Shown here: piece after piece, positions 24,867 through 37,278 of the stretch
Layout of the letters: each line of letters begins with the position of its first letter
Numbering within the stretch: position 1 is the stretch's first letter
DNA from: Aptenodytes patagonicus
Taxonomy: Eukaryota; Chordata; Aves; Sphenisciformes; Spheniscidae
NCBI RefSeq assembly: GCF_965638725.1
Contig: NC_134957.1
Location: forward strand, 23,453,556 to 23,517,555
Reading direction: 5' to 3'
Length of the DNA: 64,000 nucleotides
Position numbers and translations under genes: made by a program
The notes under the pieces: generated by a model
Database searches by the model: none
Told to the model about the DNA's origin: nothing
What the model saw: only the letters and a program-made list of their open reading frames with translations

Positions 24867-27800
24867 GTAGGCAAGAAGTTATTTTTCCTGGAAATTATGT
24901 AAGATTTTTTAATGTGTCTCCCATGCTGAAGTGGGATGAAAGGTCAAAACTCATTAAAACTTTAGCAAACCAGAAACCTACATGAAAAGATTCATTTGGT
25001 GTTTAATTTTTATAGGCCTTGATTTATCAAAGTGCCTAAGTGTATGTTTAATTTTCTGTATCTTTAATTTCAGCCACTTACATAGGGTTTTATTGAGTCA
25101 AAAATTGATGAGATTTCTGGGAGTCTGGTCTTGGGAGTGCCTGGGGAATAAACTTGAAAAACAGAGAAAAACAACATGCTTTCCAAGGCTGCAGTGAAGC
25201 CATGAACCTCTGCCGCTATCTCCTTCTCTACGCTAAGCAGTAAATGATGGTAAGAATCCATTCTTCGCAAAGCGATGCCCCTGTAGAAATTAAACTGTGC
25301 TTTAAATGGCACATACAAGACTCATTCCAGACTGCTTGTCTGGAGTGCTTGCAGGAGTGGGTGGCTGCAACATCTGGAAATGGATCTGTTGTTCAGATCT
25401 GTCTAAATCTGGTGCTGTCCGCGGTTACTTATCTTCTGGATAAAGAGAAGAATCAAACTTTTTTTACTATCGTGTTTAATGTTTTCCTTCTGGAACCTCT
25501 ACAGGTCCTTTTCTGTAGTCTCGGGGTTCCCTTTCTCTGGCCTGCTAAATAACAGCTGGGTAATGGAGCAACCAACATGGCTGAAGGTTTTGTAGATGCT
25601 TTCAAACTGTCTCTGTCAATGTCAACCGGGATTTTATTTCCATAATCCCATGGCTGTGCTTGGCAGCTTGTAAATCACAGATGTATGTCAGTGGGAAGGA
25701 GTGGATTCCTTCTGTCTTAATCTGCAGCCTCTTACTTTTATGACTCCTGTGTATCATCAGTCTTTATTTCCATCACGAGGAAAAAATGTCTTCCCCCAGC
25801 AGTTGCATCCAGATGAATGTGTTTTATTCTTAGCAAGTTTCGGGGAAGGCGATTTACAAGGGATCTGGGCACTCAGGACGCAGGAGCACTGGTACTTTTG
25901 AAACATGCCTTGTATATGATGGATGGAGCATATTATCTAAATGCTAATAAATACCGAGCCACAAATTGGCTCCATTTTTCTTCATTCCTCTGCCGCCTGT
26001 GGTTGTTGAATGACGCTAAATCTAGCCTCAGACATGTTACAGTACTAATTAGTTCCGATTTCTTTCTTTGTTCTTTCTTTTCAGTAGGGCAATATGGATG
26101 TGCTGCCTCTGGGCATATTTATGTTACAGCCTCATTGGCTTGCCTCCACCAAGAGCGCGTAGTACAGTTTGGTGTGAGAAAGGCGAGGTACAAAGCTGGT
26201 GTGAATCTCATCTGGCACAGGACTCTCGAGCATGACTTAAAACGGTCAGTAGGTTTGTATTTCTTACTAAACTCTGCAGGACTTTCCCATAGGGATGATG
26301 TCCTTTGAATGTACATTTGATCACATATACATGATATAATGTACTCTATCAGATGAATACTTATTACAGCATCTTCTGTGTAAACTGAAGAACAAATCAG
26401 TTGTTCTTTTGAGCATTCTAGATTTTAGATTCTTAAAGATAAGCTGATGGATATTGACTTTTTCAACTTACATTTTGGGCCAAAATTTCAAAAGCAGGTG
26501 TGTGACTTCTGCTTAAACAACTCTAAATATACTCTGCTGCTGGCAGTGTCTAACGGCTGCTGGCGGTATGATACCTGGACCTGCAGAACCCCTTATGTTG
26601 AGAGTTACAGCAGTTTGCACATGGATATGTTGGAAGTGCTGGTGATGCTCACAAGCATGCCTACACATAATTTGCAAATATATCAGAGCTGCTTTTTGAA
26701 AATCTATCCCCAAACTCTTTGTGAGGTAGTGTTCATTTGCAATTCTTTGTATTCAAGACATTCTCAGTAATAGCACCTGTTGCTTTTTGGCCAGAAAACA
26801 AATAAACAAGCCGCTTTGCACTGATGCTACACACGCATCCTGCACGTCTTACATTACTGTTCCAAATTAAATAAAAAAAATAAAATGAAATTCATGGCTC
26901 ATAGGCAGCCTCTAGGAAGGCTCTCTGGCACCTTCTGTGAGCTTTTGGGACCAATGCTGACTTTGTAGCAGCTGAAAACACAGTAACTCGGCACTTCAAT
27001 ACTAGGAAATAGTATGTGCTGTCTTAAAGACCTGGTTATTAAAGATTCAGAGTCTTCTCAGTCTAATGTGAGATCACTAACAATTTTCTGTCTTGGAGAA
27101 TTCAGATGTTTGCTAGGTACTTGTGGAAAAACCTTTGCAATTTAGTGCAGTGGGAATGGCCTGTCTGAAGCAAAGGCAAAATGAACAAACACATATTTAA
27201 GATACCCACCACTATTGTGTGTTTACTCTGTGAAATACAGCAGCACGTTTTTCCATCAGTTGGTTTTTGGTCTTCCACCAAAAGACTCTGGAAACTGAAT
27301 GTACTGAATTTAGCAAGCAGAGATTATGGGTGACTTCGTGACAGTCTGTGCACAGGGAACAAAACTTGTTTTGCTCGTCAGCGTGGCAGACAAATGTGTA
27401 ACATCATGTGAGTTGAAGCAAGACTGGAGGTATGGTTCTCATTTTTAATTATGCCAGTGATGAATTGCAGGAAACCCTGTCCAGGCATTGCAATTATTTC
27501 TTATAACCAGAGTTTTGGGTTGGGCTCACCTTCTAGACTCTATTCTGTAGCTCAGACAAGAGGTTGTATCAAGGATATAGTTTATGCTCTTTGTTACAAA
27601 TCGGATGAAATGATTCAAATGGTTCTTTCTGGCCATGAAAACAGAGTCTGTGGTTCTTAGAAATAGTAACAGGCTGCTGTGTGCCATCCTTGATAGAGAG
27701 TTCTCCCAGGCTTCCTTAGGCAGTTGGGTTACGGTCTGAGATGTACACAAGCTGTGTCAAGAAATTTAGTTATGAGATTGCTGCGTTTGTGGTTACCATG

Positions 27801-28672
27801 GGGTACAAGCAAGGCATATCAGGTGGGTGTAAAGACAGAAGATCTGTTGGGACATTCCCATCGGCTCCTTCTGTAGGAGAGGCTGACTGTTGTATGCGTT
27901 TATCCTGTGGAGTGGATGATGGAGAGTCTGTAAGTGAAACATGAAATACTGGAGGTGGGACAGATCCGTGTCTCCTACTGACTCCTATGGTCCTTGTCTG
28001 AAAGATGTTTTTTAACTTAATATTTCTCTAGCTTACAAAATGGATAAGGGAAGACATTTCACATTCTTCACAATTCAGACATTTAAATAGCTCAGGAGAG
28101 TTTGATGGTACTGAACTAATCATACGATCTGGCTCTGGTCCGATCCCCGGCTCTAGACGCAGGCTTGCATGGCATGCATATGCTACCTATATTTCTGTGT
28201 TACTACTGTCATCTGTGTTTATTTGTTTAGAGCCAAGTCCGGACTCACCTGATGTCACTGATTTCTGTAGGATCAAGCTCAGCTCTGAGCGTCTGGCTTT
28301 TGGTTTTTTTTCCTTGTTCATCTTTTCTAGAGAAGGCTGATAAAAAGCAATTCAAAGGTGCCCAGTGGGCACAAAGATACAATATGCCAGCCCTGTCTGT
28401 ATGCGGTGATGAGATGACCTCAGCAGTCCTGAGGTTTGATCATACTCATCCAAATACATAGACGAGACAATCTTGTTAAATAATTGAAGTGGTATTAAGT
28501 TCAGGCCTCTCACATTTAGTGTTTTTCAACTCTCCTGCCACTTATTTCATTGCTCATTGCAGAGAAATTACACTTTTCTAGTTTTAGCATTTGTTCTGCT
28601 CTGTGCCACTGGCTCCCGGCAGCTTCTGCAGACCTCCCGACCTCCCTGTTGCAGCCGGTAATATCATGACTT
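24867..28672. other. unique noncoding DNA, nothing recognised
   Basis: The longest frame is 25817-26308 plus (163 codons). It has no domain, signal peptide or splice framing I can support, so I treat it as chance. No transposable element younger than the general background is seen. Confidence 0.55.
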
Positions 28673-28705
28673 GTTTCCATGGAGACCAGAGTAAATTGAT
28701 AAATA
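28673..28705 (+). promoter_or_regulatory. possible core promoter: X-box-like palindrome and TATA-like element
   Basis: A near-palindrome GTTTCCATGGAGAC (28673-28686, one mismatch from a perfect palindrome) resembles the RFX-factor X-box. An ATAAATA TATA-like element follows at 28699-28705. Transcription would be expected to start near 28730, about 115 bp upstream of the ATG at 28845. The arrangement fits a TATA promoter for the signal-peptide frame downstream, but both motifs are imperfect. Confidence 0.25.
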
Positions 28706-28844
28706 GATGTGGCTGGGAGTAGCAAGCTTTCACCTTCTGTCACCAGGGTAAAAACAGAGGGGGAATCGTGGCCTGATTGTGTGGTTACACAAAGAGGACG
28801 GGAGAGCCCCCGGTGCCCTCCTCTTCTCCGTGTCACCCAGAGCC

Positions 28845-29105
28845 ATGGCGATGCGTGCGGTGCTGGTGCTGCTGGCTTTGTGCGGCCTCAGCATCCCCAA
28901 GTGGATGGATGAGCAAGCCTCAACCCACGGGTTGTTCTTCACCACAGCTACCTATCGAGAAACCAGCGTGTTGGGTGCATCTTCAGCACCCAACAGCATT
29001 TATTGCAGGGCATGCTTATTTTCACTGACCGATGCTGAAGAGCGTGAGCTGGGCGATGTACATTTAGATTATGTGAGTGAAAATATCCGTGCTGCTTTCC
29101 TTTGA
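28845..29105 (+). CDS. candidate small secreted-protein exon, unrecognised
   Basis: The ATG at 28845 sits in a strong start context (gcc before it, G at +4). The frame runs 86 codons to a stop ending at 29105. Residues 1-16 (MAMRAVLVLLALCGLS) form a good signal peptide: one Arg, then an uninterrupted Leu/Val/Ala core. The following residues are hydrophilic, with two cysteines close together near position 55 and an acidic stretch (DAEERELGD) near 63-71. A good splice donor (gattat|gtgagt, GT at 29073) would end the exon in phase 0 after codon 76, so the last ten residues may be read-through into an intron. A TATA-like element lies about 140 bp upstream. I do not recognise the mature sequence and found no downstream exon in frame. 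The signal-like start could be chance, and the frame carries a 10-bp hairpin of unknown meaning. I consider it the best but still weak coding candidate in the window. Confidence 0.25.
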   Translation: MAMRAVLVLLALCGLSIPKWMDEQASTHGLFFTTATYRETSVLGASSAPNSIYCRACLFSLTDAEERELGDVHLDYVSENIRAAFL

Positions 29106-29141
29106 CCTGGCTGATGGAATTGTAGCCTGGGATCCGGAAAA

Positions 29142-29245
29142 ACTCAGGTTTGGATCCCAGTCGTGTGGCTGAGCTGCTGTGTGGTCTTGAAAGATCGTTT
29201 CTCATTCCTCTCTTATGCTTTACTTATGAGGTTATAACACCTTTG
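29142..29245 (+). repeat. ancient MIR-like SINE
   Basis: Blocks resembling the MIR core occur in order: 'caggtttggatcccag', 'gctgctgtgtggtcttgaaag', a 'tctcattcctctc' pyrimidine block and 'cttatgaggttataa'. These correspond to the parts of MIR normally written as gggttcgaatcc, tagctgtgtgaccttggg and the following tail. The copy is heavily diverged. It starts just after the stop of the signal-peptide frame. Confidence 0.5.
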
Positions 29246-32200
29246 GAGCAGGGAATTCCTTTCTGAGGATAGTTTGTATGCTGTCTGTCCCAGGGATGAC
29301 TTTGTCGTGGTTAAAGTTTCTAGGTGAATTGTAATAATTACAAATGAAGTTCGGGAGTGCTCCTCAGGGCCAGTGCTACGTTTCATTCTCCCACATACAT
29401 CTGGTTACAGGTCCTGCAGGGATTAGTAGGGACTGCTAATGAACATGGGTCTTGCGAAACTGCCCTGACAATGAAAATAATAGAAAACTAGTCTCAGACT
29501 ACTCTGATTTGCTGCTTAGAGAGAAGTTGTTCTCAGAATAAATGACTTCTCGTATCGGAGGATTCAATCTAACCTCACCCTGCAATGAATATTTTCTCCT
29601 GCAGTAGAGTAGGTGAATTTTGTCAGACTGAATGCTGTTGTTTAAAGTTGTGGTAGGTTCAGTCCAAAAATTCTAACCCCTAATCTTCTTCACCTCTGGT
29701 GAAATGAAAAGCTGAACCCAGATCTGAGTTCACCTTTAAAATAAAAAATAAAATTCACAACTTCCAAATTGGGAGTGGAAACTTTGAACTGTATCAGATC
29801 CGAACTGTAACCTGTTCGTGCTTAGTTTACTATCAGCTCCTTTCTGTCTTGTCACATTTATTAATTACTGCAAATATCACATTTGTCTGTAAGCAGGCAG
29901 TCTTTTCCAGGCCTTGTTATTACTCATTACTTGAATCACTCTCTCTTTATCTTGTTTGATTCTGCTGGGACACCCAGGCAATTTTCCAAGGCTGTGAGCA
30001 CAGGATTGTGTAGAAATCATTGCCTGGCATTGATGCTTCAGCTGAAGATGCTCTCTCTTGTGATTTACCAATAAACCAGCAAGATGCTGCTGCTAGCAGC
30101 CTTATACTGCTGAAAATTGCTTTTCAGGTGAGATGGTAAATTATGGTCTTTCACTTTTCTTTAGACATAGCTGTTTGATAGATCTAGTTTTGGTGTCTTA
30201 TGTAGTCAAACTGGAAGTCCCCTGTGTTTTCCTTCCCTCATGTTAAAAAAAAAGCAGTTGCTTTGTGTTCTGTGTTTCGCAGAAGTGGCTGCATTTCATT
30301 AGAATTTGTATACGCAGTGTAGATGGGGAAAGAAAGAATGGCATAGCAGGAAATACCGTCTGTCTTCTCTTCTCGTTCCAAAGGCAACCAGAACATGCAT
30401 GCCACTGATGTGCTGAGTACTGTGCTACGCTCGTGTCTAGACATTGCGAGGCATTGCAATGATTCACGTACGTGCCTGTTTTTATATACTCCAGTCTAGT
30501 TCTTCTGTGATTTATGTTGCTGGTGGGAGACAAATCTTATGGCTGAAGGGGCACTGAAGGGAACCGTTCCTTCCATAAGCCTTTGTCCCTCTGAAATTTG
30601 TCCTGTGGTGCTGCCTTATGCATTATGGGTCCCCCATTTTCGGTTGTCTGAACAGTTCTGTGTTAGCGGTTTACTGCGAGTGAGTACTTTATTCTCTCTC
30701 CTACCCTCTCTGGTTCCTTCCTTTAATGATGGCTAGCTTTATCTTTAGGATTCCTCTTAATTGTAAGTCCTGAAATGGGCTTCTGATTAACCATCGCCTA
30801 TGAATGCCATTAAAAAAATGCCAGAATCGTCCTTGAACTCTTGCCTGTCCTTTTTCTGCTCCGATGAGACTAATTACCTAATTATAAAGAAGTAAGGAAA
30901 ATGAAAGGAACTGTTCTGTCCTTTCTAGAACCCTGTGTGACAGTCCGATTATCCTCAAGAAGAAAGGACCGTCCTGCTGCAGTCCCAGAGGAGGAGGTTT
31001 AACAACCCTGGAAGCAATGAAAGAAGATTCACGCTGATGTGAAGAAGACAGATGCATGTGTAGTTCAAGTTTGTCTTGGCAGACTCATGCTGAAAATGCC
31101 AATCTGACAATTTTAATGCTGGCAGGAAAAGAAATGTATGAGGGGGCTGGGTAAGTGATGGCTCTTTCCAGCTCAGTGTGAGCTACGGCAGGGAGGCTGC
31201 GCTCCCAAATAGCCCCCCACAAGCCCAGGGTGGCTCTCTTCTACGAGCACACATCAAGGTGACAAAGGACGCCAACTGAGAGATGATAGTTCGTCTTGGG
31301 CTGCTCGGTTGTGAGAGAGATGTGGGCTGAGATGTTTTTGCCTCAAGCAACAAGGTGTATCTACAGGGAAGACAGATGTAGCTGAATTTGCTTTAAACTC
31401 GCTAGTGGGGGTACTGATGGTGGGGCAGCTGCAGCAGCACAGAGCTGAGCGCAGGCTGCACAGTTCACTTAAGAAGGGAGGTAGGTACAGCAGGAGAAAG
31501 CTAGTGCTGGAAAACGCTTTAGTCTCAGTTGTTCATTGAAATTGGTCTCCTTTGAACATCCGTCTCTCAGGAATTCGGTCATAGTTTTGGTCTTCATGGT
31601 CACAGAAGCGGTGTAAACGTTTGTCCTTCTTCACTCTTCTTCAGTCGCATGCATCAGGGTGGTGCACCATGTCTCGGACTTAGCACCATGCAGGGCTCTT
31701 GTATGTAATTGCCCTGGTACTGGTATGTCACATTATTATAGTATTAATAGGCTTTTTTAGTGTTGTAACATTTGGACGTAGCCTCTGTGGAAGTTCCTCC
31801 GAGGCTTAATGTCCGTCAGTCCAGAATCCTTAGCAGGATTTCAGGAGGGATTATGTCCTATGGGAAAGTGTCACTATTTCATCTTACAAACAGCTGAGGA
31901 AAGGAAAGCATCACACTTCTTCCTCTCCAGTTCAAAACAAGATAATGCAGAATTTCTTCTGCTTTCTACATTGGGAGTATGGACTCCCGTAGCCTTTGCT
32001 GTAGAGGAGGATATGGCCATGATAGAAATTCTCCGTGGGTTTGGTACGCTGCCAGCAGTTTCTGCGAGGCACCCAGGTGAAACAGGGGAAATGGTGCTTT
32101 TTAACACCGTATATTAGACTGCACTGAATGAAGTAAATAAAAGGCAGTTCTGGAACGGATTCTTCCTCTTGAAAATTAAAGGAAAGCGTGCTGCAAAGAG

Positions 32201-35031
32201 TGAAATGAGGAGAGCCTTGCAAAGGAAAAAAGGCTGGAGGAATGCTTTCTTGGAGCACATGTGTCAGTGAAGTACCCCCACCACCTCCACCCACCACCCC
32301 CTCTGCCTTGCAGAGAGACAGGCTGGGCTACCGACCCCGCAGCACGGCCGCCTCATCTGCCGGCCGAAGGGACTAGCTGTGGAGCCAGGACACACCTGAG
32401 TGTGCAGAGGAGCAAAGGAGCGGGGAAGAGAAAATGAACCTCGTCACGCTCAGGCCCTGGGTAGTGAACGGGGTAGAGAACAGCGTTGTCTGGTTTTTAC
32501 CACGTAGCTTAGACCTTGCCCAGCTGCTCGGTGGATGCTATCACAAGGCTAATAGTAAAGAGTAAGCTGGGAGCGTACAATGAATTCCCTTCTGGAGAAT
32601 AAACGCTGCTGGGTTTTAGGATTTTTTTTTTTTTTTTAAATAACTGGCACACCCTAACCATCTTACAGAGTAGAAGGGGATTAAAATCTCAGCAAAAGGT
32701 GGGATAGTTTTGTTCTGGTTTGGTTTTAATTGAAACTAGGTGATTCGCCACAGGGGTGTTGGATACCTGCTGGATGCAGCAGAGCTGGAAACCCAGGTGC
32801 TTCTATAAAGAAAGTTTCTGTACTGGTGTTAAAAGGAGAGGAAGGCTTGGATGAGGCTTCCAGTAGTTTTGCATTGGCGACTTCAATCTGGGTTATTTCT
32901 TCTGTGGAAAGTGTCCATCAAGGCACTTATGAGCAAAAACATTTTGACTGAAGAAAATTAGGCAAACGTCTGCTGGTTGGAAAACACTGAAAACGCATTA
33001 TGTGTGTATGTGTTTGGGGGAAGCTTTGTCACTCTTAGCGTGTTTGAAATCACAGTTAGTCTCCCGAGTCTAATGAAAATGTCGTTTGCATCAGGGAGAA
33101 AGAAAGAAGAATATCCCAAAGAAGGAGCCTTGTAAGAGGCAGCGGGCCAGGCTGTAATATCTGTTGCACTAAATTTCATCAGTGGCAATTGCTGTTCATT
33201 TGTGACACAGCTGGCACGCTTCACTCCAGGGGTGGCGGGTTCTTGCAAGCGTGCATGCAGGATAATGGGATTCTGTCTTCACAAATAACATCATGCCCTG
33301 GTTTTGAAATTTAAGATAGGATTTTAGCAGCTGAGTAAAATCAGCTTTTTTTTGTTTTATTAAAGGAACACAGTAGTCCCTTTCCAGTGTAACTTTCTGA
33401 AGCTGGAAAATGTTTCCTTCCTCTCTTCCCCTTTTGTTTTGCCATGAACGCATAAACATCTGTAAAGTCAGCCTCTCTCTGCTCTGCACAAACATACCAT
33501 GAGCTTGAATGGTTGCCCAGGCAGCAAAAATTCTTTGCAGATGTTACCATAATCTCTTCAGTTTGGTTGCTGTTAACACAACCTGCTTTTATAGGTTTTG
33601 CATCTCACTCAGAGCTGTTTTTCTTGCCCTGTCATGGACTGTTCATTTTTTCTTCTGCTTTACACAAGCTACATGCATTTACTTTTGCAAAGCTAACTTT
33701 CCAATCTAGCTCTGTCAAAGAATTTATCAATGCAGCTACTTGACGTTTCACAGATCACAGACATTATGGGGAAATCTATGGAAGTACAGCACCTCTGCTA
33801 GGCAAGCTCTGCCTCAAAAGACAGTACGAAGCATAATAAATACAACTCATTCTCCTGTTTCTCAAAAGATTCTCTTCATTAAGGTACTGATCTTTGCTAA
33901 TCTCTCATGTGGCTACTTAACACAGGTTTGTCTGTATTGATTTTCTTCTGCAGATCACTTCAGCTCTTGCACACTTTGAATTCATCTTGTGTGCTTGACA
34001 TGGTTTGTTGCCTCTGGATATATTGCAGGATACAGCAAGCTGGCAAGTCTCCGAAGCCAATTTTTTTGCATTTGAACTTCCTAGGTCTCCTCTTATCATG
34101 AGACTGACAGGCAAGGGCAGCTTCTAGCTGACATATTTTGTAAACTTCTTGCTGATTTCTTCCCAGGTGTCATAATGAAGCACCGGTGAACAGATCATTT
34201 CTGGGATCTGCAGCTGGACTGGCTTGTAGATGACAGCCAAAGAAAATCTGTCCATATAGAAAGGGAATTTGAATTGTCTGCTGTGGGTCAGCTCTGTTCT
34301 CAAGTCTTCTAAAATAAAACTTGTATGGAACAGAGCAGAATGCATTCCTCAGTTTCTGTGGCAAGCTTTGCTGATATATTGAGATGAATTAATTTTTAAT
34401 ACCATCAACAGAGCTGAAGGAAATCATGCTAATCTCCACGACTGTCTTACACTTAATACGGGAGATTTTTGGCTTTGATTCAGGGTTACTTGTTACTGCA
34501 ACAGAGGGCTCAGTGTACAGGAGGACAAAACTGTGCAGAAACTAGTGATTGGTAGTCTTGGTCATACAGGAGCTGGGTCAGGCAGTGTAGGACAGAGGGA
34601 ACACGCTGCCTGCCCCGGAGGGACCGTGCGGGCGGAGGAATGATCGCTGGGGGAAGGCAGCCTGTTCCTGCCGTGGGGGCTGCCTGCACCACGGACTGGA
34701 GGAGTGATGGGATGCCTCCAAGCCTCCATCACTCTAAATTGCAGAAAACTTGGAGTCACAGTATTTACATTCAATTCTGTTGCCTCCATGCCAAAGTGGT
34801 AAGTCAGAGAGATAACAAAAATGGTTAAGGAATTGGAAGGACTGAGTTGGAGAGGTGGTTAAAATTGCTCAACGTGCATCATTTGCCTTAAGGGCAAGCT
34901 GGGAGGATATGGCGAGGAAGTAAAGAATTGGGAGGATATGAAGACAAAGGAGAGACAGGCTGTTCATGGGAGCCGTGGAGGAGCCACTAGGGTCAGTGAA
35001 TAAAGTAAACAGCAGGAAAGTAGACAGAGTA
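29246..35031. other. unique noncoding DNA with homopolymer runs
   Basis: A T run of 16 lies at 32622-32637. A C-rich stretch of CCACC-type units lies at about 32275-32305. Open frames (for example 31809-32117 plus, 102 codons, and 31932-32297 minus, 121 codons) overlap on opposite strands and show no family. 34906-34930 carries a short direct repeat of tgggaggatatg. Nothing else is supported. Confidence 0.55.
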
Positions 35032-35110
35032 TGTTCTGTTCCCAGCACTGAAAGTGGTTTCTGGAATGATCTTGAACAAGTTACTTAATTTATTTGGCTG
35101 TCACATTTCT
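35032..35110 (+). repeat. ancient MIR-like SINE core
   Basis: 'gttctgttcccagcactg', 'tggaatgatcttgaacaag' and 'ttacttaatttatttgg' follow the order of the MIR/CORE-SINE body in amniotes, where these read approximately as gttctattcccagctctg, tgtgaccttgggcaag and tcacttaacctctctg. Heavily diverged. It probably belongs with the tail-like block about 200 bp downstream. Confidence 0.45.
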
Positions 35111-35307
35111 TGCACAGTGCTGGAAACTTGATTTCTTGTTGCTGCTGAACAGTTTTTAGGTGGAATCCTGAAACCACGTTGTTCTCAGAGAACATACAGT
35201 TGGATGGTTGCTGCTGTGTCGTCTCCTTCAATTCTAATACAAGAATTTAATTAAGAGTCTTTTCTCCGTACATTAAATATTACCCTCTCTGCTGAAAAAA
35301 TAGTTAT

Positions 35308-35382
35308 GGTGATAATACATCTGTGAGATGCTTTGAGTTCTGTGGATGAAAAAGTATTTATATATGCTAGCATCATGTTTTA
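35308..35382 (+). repeat. ancient L3/CR1-group 3' tail
   Basis: 'gatgctttgagttctgtgg', then 'atgaaaaagtatttatata', matches the conserved tail of L3-group LINEs and related SINEs, usually recalled as gctttgagatcnnnggatgaaaggcgctatata. Same strand as the MIR-like core at 35032-35110, so the two may be one element interrupted or diverged in the middle. Confidence 0.5.
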
Positions 35383-36983
35383 AAATTACTGGAATATTTA
35401 AAGTCATGGTCTGAGATTGTGTCATACACGGCAAACACAAGGTATTGTAGTAAACTGTGTGTCTAGACATACTGCTGCTAAACATAAGACTAGAGCTCCT
35501 GTTGCAGTTACATAGCCAGGGGTTACAGCAAGGAGCAGTAGGTCAATAAAAGTTAAATACAAGGTGAAAATGCAGACTCATGAGATCCGTTAGATGGGGA
35601 TCATCTCCCTGACAGGGTGCTGCTGCTAGAAAGCAATGGTTAGAGATTACAACGGTAGAGAATAATCTTGTGATATGCAACGGCATACTAAATGAAATAA
35701 GAATCCTTTCCTGTTCGCTTGCTAAGACTCTCGGTAAGGCTTGAAGGAGGACAGCAAATGCAGAACATTTGTTTCCCCTTCCTCTCAGACTTGTGTTTCA
35801 GTGCACGACGTACACGGTTGTTGAACTCCGCCTAGCTGGCATCCCCCTGCTTTTGAGAAATAAGCGTTTAGAAAACAAGACAGAGAAGGAAGGCAGGCAC
35901 ATGTGCATTGTACAAGCCATTATACTTATCAATGAGCATTCAAAAAAAGCCTCAAGAATATCCCAGAGCCCTGGTAAGGTTAACTGACTGCTTGAAGCTG
36001 TCGCTACAGACTTTCCAGGAGAGAATGATTTTTCATTCTCTAATGAAATTGGCAGTTGCATGTCACCTGTCTGTGTGACTGTCAAATAAGCACTGTTCTC
36101 TCTTGAAGCTGAATTTTCTAAGGTGGCCAAACTGGTACAGAACTGGTGAAGGTCCGTGTTTGCAGCAGGACTCTGTGGGATTGACATGTTTAAGGTGTCT
36201 TAAACGGGGACAGCAAGGTGCTAGGAGAGATTCTGCGCAAGGCCAAGCAGCAGTAAGTGGTATTTTTGGCAGCAGGCGGATTCAAAATCTTTCCAGTCGC
36301 TGTAGACAGAGTAGTGAGAGGTGGTCACAGATATGTCAAAATATTAAATACCTAATTATTTCTTATACAGATAGGGTTCAAAACTGTAGTTCACAAAACC
36401 AATCCAAAATAATATTATCCTGTAACTCAAATGTCAGCACTACAGAGCCAGCTGTCTTCTACCCCAGGGTCTGATGCATCAGTGTGCTTTGCACCATGTG
36501 TACCACCGCATCAGACATCCAGGGGCACATTTTTGATAATAATTCATCACGTCTGAGTCTCGTAACAGGAGGATGATGTCATGCTTAGGTATAAGTAAGT
36601 GGAAGCAATCAAGGAATCTGAAAATACCAGTCCAAATCTTTCAGTGATTCAGTAGTTTCTGAGACGGTTTGCACACTCCAAGAATGATCTCCAAGGTCCC
36701 TGCTCTAAAAGTCAGTATCTTGTGATTAATGTTCTGTATGAAGAGCTGGACTCACATCTGAACAGTCTGTTCACCTGAGGGTTTTGTTAAAAAGTTAGGG
36801 TTCGCAAGCCTCACCATGTCAAGCGGCTGAGTGTTCTCCAACAGGCTGAGGGATGTGTGCGTGTGTGTGCGTCTGTGTATAGACAGAGACCATGTAGGTG
36901 AGGCTATCCACATTTCCATCTGAAAACCTGACTGTCTTTGAGCTGCAGGATTCTCTTTCTTCCCAGTTCTTCAGATGACCACA
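35383..36983. other. unique noncoding DNA with a GT-rich run
   Basis: A short imperfect GT/GC microsatellite lies at about 36854-36879. Plus frame 36103-36474 (123 codons) and minus frame 35798-36187 (129 codons) overlap partly on opposite strands and are unrecognised. No repeat was identified before the CR1. Confidence 0.55.
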
Positions 36984-37258
36984 TTAGAATCATAGAATCA
37001 TAAAATTGTTTATGTTGGAAAAGACCTTTAAGATCATTGAGTCCAACCGTTAACCCAGCGCTGCCAAGTCCACCACTGAACCATGTCCCGCAGCACCACA
37101 TCTACACATCTTTTAAATACCTCCAGGGATGGTGGCTCAACCACTTCCCTGGGCAGCCTGTTCCAATGCTTGACAAGCCTTTCGGGGAAGAAATTTTTCC
37201 CAATATCCAATCTAAACCTCCCCTGGCACAACTTGAGGCCGTTTCCTCTTGTCCTGTG
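36984..37258 (-). mobile_element. 5'-truncated CR1 LINE
   Basis: Read on minus, the segment encodes the C-terminal end of the CR1 ORF2 protein (roughly RTRGNG, then [20 protein letters not shown], then [16 protein letters not shown]). A short 3' untranslated end and a terminal tandem 'gattctatgattct' type repeat (36986-37002 on plus) follow, as usual for avian CR1. Only about 275 bp remain. CR1 elements are commonly 5'-truncated and lack target duplications, and none is seen here. The frame is still open through the ORF2 remnant. The codon that I recall as a stop after the final DMV reads CAG here (37076-37078 on plus), so the frame continues about 15 residues further. Subfamily not assigned. 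Confidence 0.95.
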
Positions 37259-37278
37259 AACATTAATCCTGTTCACAG
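37254..37278. repeat. perfect 9-bp inverted repeat at the CR1 truncation point
   Basis: ctgtgaaca (37254-37262) and tgttcacag (37270-37278) are perfect inverted copies around a 7-base loop. The left arm overlaps the last few bases I can attribute to the CR1. It may mark the integration junction or be chance. Confidence 0.5.

Noticed and set aside
25817-26308. 163-codon plus-strand open frame
   Set aside because: No start context of note, no domain, and T-rich internal stretches typical of noncoding DNA.
36904-37101. Minus-strand frame within the CR1 3' end
   Set aside because: It is a shifted reading of CR1 sequence past the ORF2 end, not a separate gene.
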